From the NCBI RefSeq assembly GCF_003601985.1, contig NZ_QZXA01000001.1, positions 248,001 through 312,000 on the forward strand: a DNA stretch of 64,000 nt. Reading direction: 5' to 3'. This DNA is from Mesorhizobium jarvisii. Lineage in GTDB: Bacteria > Pseudomonadota > Alphaproteobacteria > Rhizobiales > Rhizobiaceae. Positions within the stretch are counted from its first letter, which is position 1, and each line of letters starts with the position of its first letter. The notes below the pieces were generated by a model. It searched no databases. It was not told the DNA's origin and saw only the letters and a program-made list of their open reading frames with translations. Below, piece after piece: positions 1 to 7,651 of the stretch. A program made the position numbers and the translations under genes.

Positions 1-20
1 AGAGTTCCTTTTCAGGCAGC

Positions 21-44
21 AAAAGCCCGTCGGGATTGACGGGC
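21..44 (-). terminator. Intrinsic terminator of the late operon (candidate)
   Basis: A perfect 7-bp stem (GCCCGTC at 25-31, GACGGGC at 38-44) with a 6-nt loop lies just downstream of the leftward tail-completion gene. Read on the minus strand it is followed by TTTT. A short U run makes it a plausible but weak Rho-independent terminator. Confidence 0.5.
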
Positions 45-70
45 CGGGGAAGCGCTTTGAGGGGCGCGGG

Positions 71-469
71 TTATCGCCAGCGGACGGCGAAACTCATGAC
101 ACGACGATGGGTGGACAGATCGTCGGCGAAATCAGTGAAGTCGACGGGCTCCTTGGTGAACCAGGCATCATCCGTCGGCGGCGAGTTGGTGCCGGCCCAG
201 TGCAGATCGCGCAGGGCAATCTTGACCGCTTCGCCGATATCGATGGCTTCGCTCGCTTTGAGCGCGATGCAGTGGATTTGCACCGTCGCCTCCGGGTATT
301 GAGAGGCGCCGGCGAGCAGGTATTCCTCATCCTCCGCCGACATGGCGACGGCGATAGCCGGCAGCGCAAGGCCCTGTGGCAATGGAAGCGGCTTGATCCG
401 GGTCGAGACCAGCGCGGTCACGCTCGCCTGCGCCAGAAGCGCGTTGATGGTCAGGGAAACCGCGCTCAT
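71..469 (-). CDS. Phage tail completion protein (DUF3168/gp17-like)
   Basis: This 132-residue protein matches the size and pattern of DUF3168 tail-completion proteins, which sit at the head-tail joint. The N-terminus is hydrophobic, followed by a proline-leucine stretch. Near residue 60 is a segment resembling the family beta strand (EATVQIHC), and the C-terminus ends in RRVMSFAVRWR, as family members do. The start ATG overlaps the stop of the upstream head-closure gene by 4 bp (ATGA). It is the last late gene visible before a candidate terminator; the rest of the tail module should lie left of base 1. Confidence 0.75.
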   Translation of the reverse strand: MSAVSLTINALLAQASVTALVSTRIKPLPLPQGLALPAIAVAMSAEDEEYLLAGASQYPEATVQIHCIALKASEAIDIGEAVKIALRDLHWAGTNSPPTDDAWFTKEPVDFTDFADDLSTHRRVMSFAVRWR

Positions 470-792
470 TCAACCAGGCTCGCTTGGATTTTGAGGAACT
501 TGCGGCGATCGATTTCGCGAGGCCGGCCGACGATGCGATAGGTCTTGTCCTCGAAAACCAGTTGGTGATTGGGCTCAAGGCCGGTGCGATACCGGATGGT
601 GAAATACAGGCCCATCTCCGCATATTGCCGAGCCGAAGCCTCGCCCTCCACAGACGTATGGAACTCCATCTTCGCCCAGACGGTGGCATAGGTCGACCAC
701 GCCTGAACGTCCTCATTGTAGGCGTTGGTCGTTGTGGTGTAGCTTTGAAGCTCGACGCGGCGGTCGAGTTCCCCGGCGCTGATTGAGGCCAT
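466..792 (-). CDS. Phage head closure / head-tail adaptor protein
   Basis: This 108-residue protein begins with the family signature (ISAGELDRRVELQ) and carries internal beta strands (YFTIRYR, YRIVGRPREID), as in SPP1 gp16/HK97 gp9-type adaptors that close the connector after packaging. It follows the gp10-like gene in the normal connector order, but the antisense zinc-ribbon gene sits between them. Its stop overlaps the start of the tail-completion gene by 4 bp. Confidence 0.85.
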   Translation of the reverse strand: MASISAGELDRRVELQSYTTTTNAYNEDVQAWSTYATVWAKMEFHTSVEGEASARQYAEMGLYFTIRYRTGLEPNHQLVFEDKTYRIVGRPREIDRRKFLKIQASLVE

Positions 793-793
793 T

Positions 794-1093
794 ATGCTGT
801 TCGCCCTTTACCTAGCGCTGTCATTCATTGTCGGTCTGGCCGCGCAGAACTATCGCGGCCGGCGTGGCATGCCCTGGTTCCTGCTGTCTTTTGTTGCATC
901 GCCGGTGATCGGCGGCTTGCTATTGCTCGCCTCGAAAGACTTGCGGACTGCTCATGTCGCGGTGACGGTCACCGGGCCAGCCGAGCCGCGCTTCACCAAT
1001 GGTCCGATCTTCGAAAAGACCTGCCCGCAATGTGCCGAGCAGGTTAAGGTCGACGCCAAGATTTGCCGGTTCTGCCGGCACGAGTTCACTTAG
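794..1093 (+). CDS. Zinc-ribbon membrane protein, antisense prophage cargo gene
   Basis: This 99-residue protein has two hydrophobic segments (about residues 1-17 and 28-46) and a C-terminal zinc ribbon with CPQC and CRFC knuckles ending in RHEF. Zinc-ribbon tails of this kind are common on small bacterial membrane proteins of unknown role. It lies on the opposite strand within the late operon, starting 1 bp beyond the head-closure start and overlapping the 3' end of the gp10-like gene by 8 bp. That placement is typical of a moron expressed independently in the lysogen. Its function is not recognised. Confidence 0.7.
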   Translation: MLFALYLALSFIVGLAAQNYRGRRGMPWFLLSFVASPVIGGLLLLASKDLRTAHVAVTVTGPAEPRFTNGPIFEKTCPQCAEQVKVDAKICRFCRHEFT

Positions 1094-1571
1094 GCAGTTT
1101 CGCAGCCAGTTTCGCCGCTCGCTTTTCCATCTCCGGGCCGATCTTGTCGCCGAAGCGCTTCACGACCTGATCGCGGGTCGAATAATAGGCTGGCGCCATG
1201 AATGGATGCGGCGCCGAGCCAGGATGAACGACACCCCTGCCCGGCTGGTAATGCGGCGCCGTGCCGAACTCGACCAGATGAGCGTATTTGACCGGCCGGC
1301 GTGGACCGAATTCGGTGTTGCGCTGGAAGCCAGCGTTCGGGCCTACCTGAAACGTCGGATTGAGCTTTGATGTGCGCGGCTTCTGCCTGATAACCAGCGA
1401 TGCCGCCAGCGTCCCGGTGCTTTCCTTCAGCGGCAGCGCCTTGGCATTGGCTCTTGCTGCCTTCAGCGTGGGCTGCAGAGCAAAGCGTGAGGTCACGCCA
1501 AGCGGAACCGCCACCTGCTGCGAAAGCGCCCGCAGTGCCCTTGCTGTTTCCTTGTCGCCGCGAACTGGCAT
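1086..1571 (-). CDS. HK97 gp10-like head-tail joining protein
   Basis: This 161-residue protein resembles HK97 gp10 family proteins. It carries the hallmark KYAHLVEFGTAPH segment about two-thirds along, followed by HPGSAPHPFMAPAY. I start it at ATG 1571 (MPVRGDKETAR), 2 bp after the upstream connector stop. The open frame extends further upstream only as an overlap with that gene. It acts at the portal-tail interface in related phages. Confidence 0.85.
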   Translation of the reverse strand: MPVRGDKETARALRALSQQVAVPLGVTSRFALQPTLKAARANAKALPLKESTGTLAASLVIRQKPRTSKLNPTFQVGPNAGFQRNTEFGPRRPVKYAHLVEFGTAPHYQPGRGVVHPGSAPHPFMAPAYYSTRDQVVKRFGDKIGPEMEKRAAKLAAKLPK

Positions 1572-1573
1572 GG

Positions 1574-1921
1574 TCAGGCCAACGTAGGATCGCGCATCGG
1601 GTAAAGCAGCGCTGTCACTGGCTTCGGAAGCTGCCCCACATCGAAGAACATGCCGTCCGGGTCGCCGTCGCGCTCCTTCAGCAGGATGCCGGCCAGCATC
1701 AGGACCGCCATCGCAACATCGTCGACCACATTGGTCAGATCGTCCGGCGGCGAGTTCGGCGGGCTGTCGATGATGAGAATGCTGCCGGCCTGCCATTTGA
1801 GATAGCGCACCACGGCGCGCGAGGATGCACTGAGCGCCCGCGAAATGACGGCATCGGTCTCAGCATCGTCGAGATGAAGCCAGTCCCGTGCTTCCTGGAT
1901 GGTGACGATGAGGAACGCCAT
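1574..1921 (-). CDS. Head-tail connector protein (HK97 gp6-like)
   Basis: This 115-residue protein begins with the gp6-family opening (QEARDWLHLDDAETDAVISR), an all-helical fold that forms the ring under the portal and receives the tail. Position after portal and before gp10 agrees with this. The gene is 1 bp from the collagen-like gene upstream and 2 bp from the gp10-like gene downstream, so it is part of one polycistron. Confidence 0.85.
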   Translation of the reverse strand: MAFLIVTIQEARDWLHLDDAETDAVISRALSASSRAVVRYLKWQAGSILIIDSPPNSPPDDLTNVVDDVAMAVLMLAGILLKERDGDPDGMFFDVGQLPKPVTALLYPMRDPTLA

Positions 1922-1922
1922 G

Positions 1923-2924
1923 TCAGTCGACCTTTACCGGCGTGATTTCGCGCGCGGGTTTTATGATCCCATCTTTGCCATCCCGCCCCTTTTTGACCGC
2001 CAAGGTCCAACAGCGCTGCTCACCATCCGGCTTGTCGGTCGTATCGGTATGGCAATGGTAGATATTGCCGCCCCAGGTGCAGACGTCACCTTCCTTATAG
2101 GATTCTCCACTGCGGAAGACGCCGCGATAGATCATCCATGGGGCTGTGAACGCAAATTCCTTGACCTGACTGCCTTTGACGAAGCGAAACTTGAACCCAC
2201 GCTCGCCATCGAAGACGACGCTCATGTCATCGAACCCGACGCCGTCGGCACCGTCTTTGCCTGGCGCGCCGTCCTTGCCGACATATTCACCGAGATCGAC
2301 CGTGGTGCCGTCGCGCAGGATTCCGTTCAGGTGTCCCCGATCATCCCTGATGAACTTCACGACGTCGAGCCCGTCCCGACCGTCTTTGCCGTCGACACCA
2401 TCCTTGGGAACCGGAATGAGGGTGACAGCTTTTGTCACCGCTTCCTCGATCAGCGGACGCACATCGTCGAGGGTGACGCTTTGCCCATCCTTTGGCACGG
2501 GGAGAGCCGCCACCGCGCGTTCGACCTCTGCCATGATCTGCGCGGCCACCTCGACCGGATCGGCGTCCTTGCCCTTCTCTGCGGGCGGGAGCGCGGCAAC
2601 GGCGTCTGCGACCATCTGCTTGATCAGTTCGGGATCGGCGTCCTTGCCGTCGATGCCTTCTGGAATCTTGTCGACTGCCTCCCGCACCATGGCACCAATA
2701 TCGGGAAGTTGAGCCGCGAGGCGATCGACCTCTCCCTTGATCATCGGCGCGACATCATCAAGCGTGATCGACTTTCCCGGCTCACCGTCTTTTGGAACCG
2801 GCCAGGCGGCGATCATCTTCTCCATGGCCTCGATGCGAGCATTAAGCGGCGCTAGGCTGCGCTCGACATGCCCTTTGACAATGGCAACGATCTCCGCGCC
2901 GAAGACTTTCCCGTCGAACGTCAT
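1923..2924 (-). CDS. Collagen-like virion protein with CBM5/12-like C-terminus
   Basis: This 333-residue protein has an N-terminal helical part, three PVPKDG modules separated by amphipathic helices, and Gly-X-Y collagen repeats (GVDGKDGRDG, GKDGAPGKDGADG, GRDGKDG). Near residues 270-315 is an aromatic module (YRGVFRSGESYKEGD, then GGNIYHC and a late W) that resembles carbohydrate-binding module family 5/12. I start it at ATG 2924, overlapping the portal stop by 1 bp, rather than 18 bp upstream. Its place directly after portal suggests a head or neck fibre that touches glycans. The structural role is inferred from context. Confidence 0.75.
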   Translation of the reverse strand: MTFDGKVFGAEIVAIVKGHVERSLAPLNARIEAMEKMIAAWPVPKDGEPGKSITLDDVAPMIKGEVDRLAAQLPDIGAMVREAVDKIPEGIDGKDADPELIKQMVADAVAALPPAEKGKDADPVEVAAQIMAEVERAVAALPVPKDGQSVTLDDVRPLIEEAVTKAVTLIPVPKDGVDGKDGRDGLDVVKFIRDDRGHLNGILRDGTTVDLGEYVGKDGAPGKDGADGVGFDDMSVVFDGERGFKFRFVKGSQVKEFAFTAPWMIYRGVFRSGESYKEGDVCTWGGNIYHCHTDTTDKPDGEQRCWTLAVKKGRDGKDGIIKPAREITPVKVD

Positions 2925-4339
2925 CAGCCGAGGCCCTTCCATATCTCGAGCAGAGCGTCTTTGGCCGCTGCTGCGGTGGCATTGTCATTTGAGGCCGCTT
3001 GCGGATCCTCCGCTTGCGCTGCCGGCGGCATCATCGGAACGGCCGTTGGTTTTGCGATAGTGAACGGATCAGGCTGAGCATCGCGCTTGGCAAGCGCCTC
3101 GAGGCTGTAATTCTGCTGCTGCAGGTAGACGGCGTTGCCACCCTTGGTCTTCTTCACGCCGATCCTGGCGCGCATCTCATCGATTTCGAGGATGCCGGCC
3201 GACTTGTTCAGGACGTCCATCTGCGTCAGCGAATCCATGCGCAGCAGATTGTCGACGTCGAATTCGGTGCCGTAGGTCTTGCCGGCAATGAGCACGCCCT
3301 CGCCGATGCCGAGCCCTTCATCGAGACAAAGCTCGGCGGACTCGATGAGCGCCTGCAGGCACTGCGAATAATATTCAGTGTTGAGCGCCTGGACGTTGTT
3401 GTTGGTCGGCATCTGGCCGACGCCGATCTTGTAGGGCGGCACATGAAAGACCGAGCAGACAACCTCGGCCGTCCATTTCAACTGGTCGATGAGCTGCGAT
3501 TCCTCGGCGGTCAGCGCCATGCGCTCATATTTCAGGCCATCGCCGAGAACCGCGACCTTGCCGGCATTCTCGCCGGAGAACTTGGTGTCCCAGGCTTCTT
3601 TCAGCCGGGCCGCCGTGTCGTCGCCGATCGAGCCTGGCGCCGTGAGCACGCCGCCGGGCTGCGACTTGTTGCCGAAGAACTTCGCCGAGTTGTTCTGGAT
3701 GGCCAGGCCCTGGGTGGCGGCCACACCGGCGGCATAGATCGGCGACGTCCCGACCAGCGGATGGAACAGGCAGTTGAACCGGTCGTGGATGATCTCGCTC
3801 GCCGGCACCGTGATCGCTTCGGTGAGGCCGGAGAGGTTGTCGTGGTTCAACCGATACCAGACCGAGCCGTCGTCGGCGACGAGCACCCGCACCCGGTTCG
3901 GGTCGAGTACATAGAGCGCCGTCACCACCTGGCGATTGTCGCGCACCTTCAGGACGTAGGTGTTGCCGCGCATGAGTTTGGAAAGGATCCAGCCTTCCCA
4001 GAACTGGATGCGGTTCTGGTAGCGGTTCGGCTTGCGCAGGACGGGCGAATAGGCTGGGCTGCTGACTTCGGTCCAGATGCCGTCGGCGTCTTCCTGGACC
4101 AGTTCGACGCAGAGCTTCGAAATGTCCGACGCGATCAGCGTGATGCACGCATAGACCGCGTTGTAGGAGAGCACCGAGTTGAAATCGACGGTGATGTTCT
4201 GCTGCCAGGCGCCGGCAAAGCTCTCGCGAATGAGGTTAATCCATCCGCCGCGGTTCTCGGCGACAGCGGTGGCGCTGGCCGGCACCGCCTTCGCGCGCGG
4301 CACGATGGCGCTGGTAAGGATCGTCAGTGCGTTAGCCAT
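2924..4339 (-). CDS. Phage portal protein (HK97 family)
   Basis: This 471-residue protein has the HK97-family portal core: SYNAVYACITLIASDISKL near residue 58, a long wing region, and the stem helix with KWTAEVVCSVFHVPPYKIG near residue 285. The portal is the dodecameric ring through which DNA enters and leaves the capsid. In this prophage it is transcribed after the capsid gene and sugar cassette, not between TerL and the protease as in the usual HK97 order. It starts 8 bp inside the preceding small membrane gene (ATGGCTAA overlap), indicating coupled translation. Confidence 0.95.
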   Translation of the reverse strand: MANALTILTSAIVPRAKAVPASATAVAENRGGWINLIRESFAGAWQQNITVDFNSVLSYNAVYACITLIASDISKLCVELVQEDADGIWTEVSSPAYSPVLRKPNRYQNRIQFWEGWILSKLMRGNTYVLKVRDNRQVVTALYVLDPNRVRVLVADDGSVWYRLNHDNLSGLTEAITVPASEIIHDRFNCLFHPLVGTSPIYAAGVAATQGLAIQNNSAKFFGNKSQPGGVLTAPGSIGDDTAARLKEAWDTKFSGENAGKVAVLGDGLKYERMALTAEESQLIDQLKWTAEVVCSVFHVPPYKIGVGQMPTNNNVQALNTEYYSQCLQALIESAELCLDEGLGIGEGVLIAGKTYGTEFDVDNLLRMDSLTQMDVLNKSAGILEIDEMRARIGVKKTKGGNAVYLQQQNYSLEALAKRDAQPDPFTIAKPTAVPMMPPAAQAEDPQAASNDNATAAAAKDALLEIWKGLG

Positions 4340-4499
4340 TCGGCTTCAGTCCCGAGCGGAGGAAGATGGCGGCGCCGAACATCAAAAGTCCGACAGCGAT
4401 AAAGGCCCAAGGCATGCCCACCAGCAGATAGATGCCGACGACAATGAAGGCTGCGGCCGAGACGAACAGCACAGCAATGAAGGCAATCGCGATGTTCAT
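4332..4499 (-). CDS. Small two-helix membrane protein before portal
   Basis: This 55-residue ORF reads MNIAIAFIAVLFVSAAAF at its start and contains two hydrophobic segments (about residues 4-27 and 29-47) separated by a GMPW turn, ending in RSGLKPNG. Its stop lies inside the portal start (8-bp overlap), a strong sign that it is translated. Small hydrophobic proteins ahead of portal occur in other phages, but I cannot name the family; holin-like or DNA-entry roles are only possibilities. Confidence 0.7.
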   Translation of the reverse strand: MNIAIAFIAVLFVSAAAFIVVGIYLLVGMPWAFIAVGLLMFGAAIFLRSGLKPNG

Positions 4500-4550
4500 C
4501 CGGTCGCTTTCTGCGTCGTGATGGTCAGGAAGGATTTCACTGGGTCACCG

Positions 4551-5540
4551 TCAGTCGCTCGGGCTGGTGGATGCGTTGGTTAGGGAGCCGGTCAGCGTGA
4601 AGGCACCGCCAGAACCCTTGTTGGTCAAAAAGCCAGTCGCGTCACCCGAGAAGAAGAACTCCGGCTGATAAGCGAATGGGGTAGAACCATCAGCACCCAG
4701 ATCGACAGGCTTGCCGCCGCTTTCAAATTTCGCCCTGGTGGCAGAATCCGACCAGTCGACGTAATGCGTGGTCGTCACCCAGACGTCGGAATATTCGACG
4801 GCGCCGGCGTTGGCCCCCTTGTTCACGATAAAGTTGTGAGCACTCCACGGATAGAGAATGTCTCCCGGCCGGTCGAACAGTAGCGTTCCCGTGCCATCAA
4901 CATTTCCTACCCACAAGGACCAAGTGCGCGCGCCACTGCCATTCACGGACAGCATGTAGTGCAGCCAGATGTCGTCGGAGAAAATATCCGTGACGCCGCC
5001 GCCGCCAAAGCCTGGGTTGTCCACGCCATCGTTTACAGCGAATGTGAAGTAGGCATCTGAGATAGTGCCCCAGTCGCTAGTTGCGACCACCTGAATATCA
5101 TCCGATGCTAGATAGTCGGCTGACCCATTTAGGTCGGCCAGAGTGCCGGGGAATCTGATCCAGAAAGACGCCGAAAGAACCGAGGAGTCAGCTACATTGC
5201 CGTCCTGATGCAGGAACGCCGTTGCATCAAAATGCACACCATGCGTGACATAGTCGTTGCCGCCCCCACCACCCCCGCCCGCACCGATATTCGCCGCGAC
5301 ATCATCGAGAAGCCGCGCAATCGACGCCCTCAGATGCGAGAGAGACCCTCCATACTGCGCGTCGACCTCGGACAGCATTTGTGCGATGGACTTGAACAAA
5401 TACGCCGTTGGATCGCCGAGCACCGTCGCCAGATATTGCGGCCATGTGTGGCGCAGCGGATCGTAAGCGAAGCCCTCGCCCTCAAGCGCGGCTATGACTT
5501 CTGCCTCCAATGTCTCCTGTGGGGTGGTCAGATAGCTCAT
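4551..5540 (-). CDS. LamG/concanavalin-like phage protein with poly-Gly linker
   Basis: This 329-residue protein has an N-terminal helical domain (about residues 1-87), a seven-glycine linker, then a beta-rich domain that resembles LamG/concanavalin A-like lectin folds (SASFWIRFPG, WLHYMLSVNGSG, VEYSDVWV). Such domains bind sugars or proteins and are common in phage fibres and decoration proteins. The start ATG 5540 overlaps the upstream transferase stop by 4 bp, supporting it over an ATG 12 bp further upstream. It is the last gene of the sugar block before the small membrane gene and portal, so it may be the decorated or glycan-binding virion component. That link is inference. Confidence 0.7.
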   Translation of the reverse strand: MSYLTTPQETLEAEVIAALEGEGFAYDPLRHTWPQYLATVLGDPTAYLFKSIAQMLSEVDAQYGGSLSHLRASIARLLDDVAANIGAGGGGGGGNDYVTHGVHFDATAFLHQDGNVADSSVLSASFWIRFPGTLADLNGSADYLASDDIQVVATSDWGTISDAYFTFAVNDGVDNPGFGGGGVTDIFSDDIWLHYMLSVNGSGARTWSLWVGNVDGTGTLLFDRPGDILYPWSAHNFIVNKGANAGAVEYSDVWVTTTHYVDWSDSATRAKFESGGKPVDLGADGSTPFAYQPEFFFSGDATGFLTNKGSGGAFTLTGSLTNASTSPSD

Positions 5541-6349
5541 AGCATCTTCCACAAATCTCCAGAGACGAGCTCGCGCTCATCGAACTGTGAATAGGCTAGG
5601 CTGTTCAGCCAAGGTTGCCGATCGGGATAGATCGGCTCTTCAATGCGCCCAAGATCGCAGCGCCCGACAAGCGAGGCCGCGCTATCCTGGTGGACGAAGA
5701 CCGGGCATCCCATGATGACAGCCTCGACCGCGGCATTTGATCCGTGCGTCACCAGGCAATGCGCACCCTTCAAGTCTTCATGCAGTTTGCGGCCAGAGCG
5801 CTGCATTTCCTTGTTGCGGATCAGCAGTGGCCGGTCTGTCAATTCGTTCAGGCGCTTCACCGTGCGCCGCGTCCAGCCTTCGATGCCGTGAAAGCGCTCG
5901 TAGGTCTCGCTCGGCTCGGCAACGACGATGTGTCGGCCAGTGCGCTGCCATGGCCAGATTGGCGCGGGTTTGCGTTCCCAGCGATCAGCCGGCACATCGC
6001 GGACTGACTGCATCTGAAACGAACCGACATGCCAGCGATACATGCCCCCGTTGTCGCCTGTTGGCAGGTCGGTGGCGAAGACGCGGAAATAGTAGCCACG
6101 GTCCCAGTAAATCCACTTCCGGCCGCGCGCCCGCCACCCCTCGATCAGCGGCTTGATATCCGGCGTGCAGCCGACCACCGGAATGATGTCGTCCGACAAT
6201 CGATCGAGCGCAGCGAAGTCGGCCCGCACGATGCAGCCGCCGGCCTTCTCGATTGTCGCTCCAATGCGGTTGAACAGATTGAGCTTGAACGCCTTCAGAT
6301 GGCCGGGAATGAACAGGCAGACAGACGACGGAGAAATTCCACCCGTCAT
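5537..6349 (-). CDS. GT-B-like glycosyltransferase of the prophage sugar cassette
   Basis: This 270-residue protein contains a nucleotide-sugar-binding type motif near residue 205 (VTHGSNAAVEAVIMGCPVF), as in capsule-type and Kdo/glycerophosphotransferase-like GT-B enzymes, where a buried glycine-serine loop holds the donor phosphates. The N-terminal half is a Rossmann-like segment (VCLFIPGHLKAFKLNLF). It is short for a full GT-B. The 4-bp overlaps at both ends place it firmly in the late operon. The sugar and acceptor cannot be told from sequence. Confidence 0.6.
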   Translation of the reverse strand: MTGGISPSSVCLFIPGHLKAFKLNLFNRIGATIEKAGGCIVRADFAALDRLSDDIIPVVGCTPDIKPLIEGWRARGRKWIYWDRGYYFRVFATDLPTGDNGGMYRWHVGSFQMQSVRDVPADRWERKPAPIWPWQRTGRHIVVAEPSETYERFHGIEGWTRRTVKRLNELTDRPLLIRNKEMQRSGRKLHEDLKGAHCLVTHGSNAAVEAVIMGCPVFVHQDSAASLVGRCDLGRIEEPIYPDRQPWLNSLAYSQFDERELVSGDLWKML

Positions 6350-6555
6350 TCTCGAACCATCGGCTCTGGCAGAAGGTGGACCGCGATGCGATCGCCATCT
6401 CGCATGTTGGTCAGGTCAAGCGCCAAACGAACGATCGCATCGTGGATCTTGCCGGCCTCATCCTCGCCGTCCTCGACCTCGACATATTCGCGGTAGTCCT
6501 CGCCGTGCCCGTTTGGCGAACATTTCGATTCGAGCCCGACCCAATACCGTCTCAC
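6346..6555 (-). CDS. Small acidic protein of the sugar cassette
   Basis: This roughly 69-residue protein is rich in acidic residues in its middle (YVEVEDGEDEAGKIHDA). I place the start at GTG 6555, which overlaps the upstream glycosyltransferase stop as GTGA, matching the coupling used throughout this operon; a TTG 6 bp further upstream is the alternative. No family is recognised. A small companion of the neighbouring transferases is possible but unproven. Confidence 0.55.
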   Translation of the reverse strand: MRRYWVGLESKCSPNGHGEDYREYVEVEDGEDEAGKIHDAIVRLALDLTNMRDGDRIAVHLLPEPMVRE

Positions 6556-7160
6556 TGCCAACCCTCCCTGACCCAGGCTTCATTTACCGCCGGCGGCTTT
6601 GGCATGCCGTGGAAATACACGATGCGTGCCGCGCCCAGACCCTTGCCGCGAACATGCGCCTTGTATGACTGCACCTCGCCGGGCCAAATCGCGTCGATGG
6701 TCTCGTGCGGCTGCTTGCGGAGCCAGTCCATGTCGTTTTCGCCGCGCCAATCGTCGAAGATAGCCCGCTTGCCGGCCGGGCAGAGCACCACGCCGTTGCA
6801 GGCTTCCTTGCCGTAGGGATTCGGCAATGCAATCTTGTCTGCCGTCATGCACCAGTCGGCGAGATGGTCGATGTTGCCCAATATGACGGTATCAAGTCCG
6901 ACGACAATGAGAGGCACGTTGAGTATAAACGGCTCGATGCAAAAGCCGTAATCAGGTTTGCCTCTGGTTCGAAATCTTTGCTGCAGGATGGGCTCATTGA
7001 ACTCTCGATACCGATCGGTGAAACAGACAAACCTGAATGGCCTGGAGAGATTACGGTCGAAACCACGATATAGCTTTTCCACCCACGTTTCGTCATAGCC
7101 GCGCGAGAAATTTCGGGAATGCTCGTTAGCGTCCCAGAGCATCGTCGCGACGGTGATCAA
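6552..7160 (-). CDS. GT-A-type glycosyltransferase, degenerate DxD
   Basis: This roughly 202-residue protein resembles short phage GT-A (GT8-like) transferases: ITVATMLWDANEHSRNFSRG at the start, a central strand IVVGLDTVILGNIDHL, and a late ACNGVVLCPAG segment. In GT-A enzymes the strand normally carries Asp-X-Asp to bind metal and nucleotide-sugar; here the first Asp is Gly (GLD). I prefer TTG 7160 as start because it overlaps the upstream acyltransferase stop by 4 bp like its neighbours; ATG 7190 would give 212 residues. Substrate is unknown. Confidence 0.6.
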   Translation of the reverse strand: MITVATMLWDANEHSRNFSRGYDETWVEKLYRGFDRNLSRPFRFVCFTDRYREFNEPILQQRFRTRGKPDYGFCIEPFILNVPLIVVGLDTVILGNIDHLADWCMTADKIALPNPYGKEACNGVVLCPAGKRAIFDDWRGENDMDWLRKQPHETIDAIWPGEVQSYKAHVRGKGLGAARIVYFHGMPKPPAVNEAWVREGWQ

Positions 7161-7651
7161 GCGACATACCTCATCCGCCGCTTTGGCCAATCAGCGGGCC
7201 GCTGGAGCGCCTTCCAGTCGTTCCGGCGGTAGACGACGCCCGGAGCCACGCTCTTGCCCACAACGGCCCCTGCGGCCACCAGAGCGCCCTTGCCGATGCG
7301 AACACCCGGCAGGATGATTGCGCCGGCGCCGATCGATACATCATCCTCAACAATGACCGTCGGTCTGGTCGGGCTTTCAAACCCTTCCTTGTCGGTCGAT
7401 GGCCACAAATCGTTGCAGAACCGGACACCCGGCCCGACGAACACACGATCACCGATGACTGTGCCGGGGTTGATCGAGCAATGGTCCTCGATACGGCAAT
7501 CGGACCCTATCTGCGCGCCGTCGACCTTGGTGTATGGCCCGATGCTAGTCCGCTCGCCCACCATGGCGCAACGGATCACGCTTGCGAACTGCCAGACCTG
7601 CGCGCCGGCCGCCACGAAGGAGGTCTCAACAAGCGCCAAAGCGTGGATCAT
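7157..7651 (-). CDS. Hexapeptide-repeat acyltransferase (left-handed beta helix)
   Basis: This 164-residue protein shows imperfect hexapeptide repeats from about residue 16 to 140 (IGPYTKVDGAQIGSDCRIED, VSIGAGAIILPGVRIGKGAL), the signature of trimeric left-handed beta-helix acetyl- or acyltransferases such as WbbJ/NeuD-type sugar O- or N-acetylases. A His suited to catalysis lies in EDHCSINPG. The start ATG 7651 overlaps the upstream GT stop by 4 bp; the longer frame is shadow. In this cassette it probably acylates a sugar made by the neighbouring transferases. Confidence 0.8.
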   Translation of the reverse strand: MIHALALVETSFVAAGAQVWQFASVIRCAMVGERTSIGPYTKVDGAQIGSDCRIEDHCSINPGTVIGDRVFVGPGVRFCNDLWPSTDKEGFESPTRPTVIVEDDVSIGAGAIILPGVRIGKGALVAAGAVVGKSVAPGVVYRRNDWKALQRPADWPKRRMRYVA

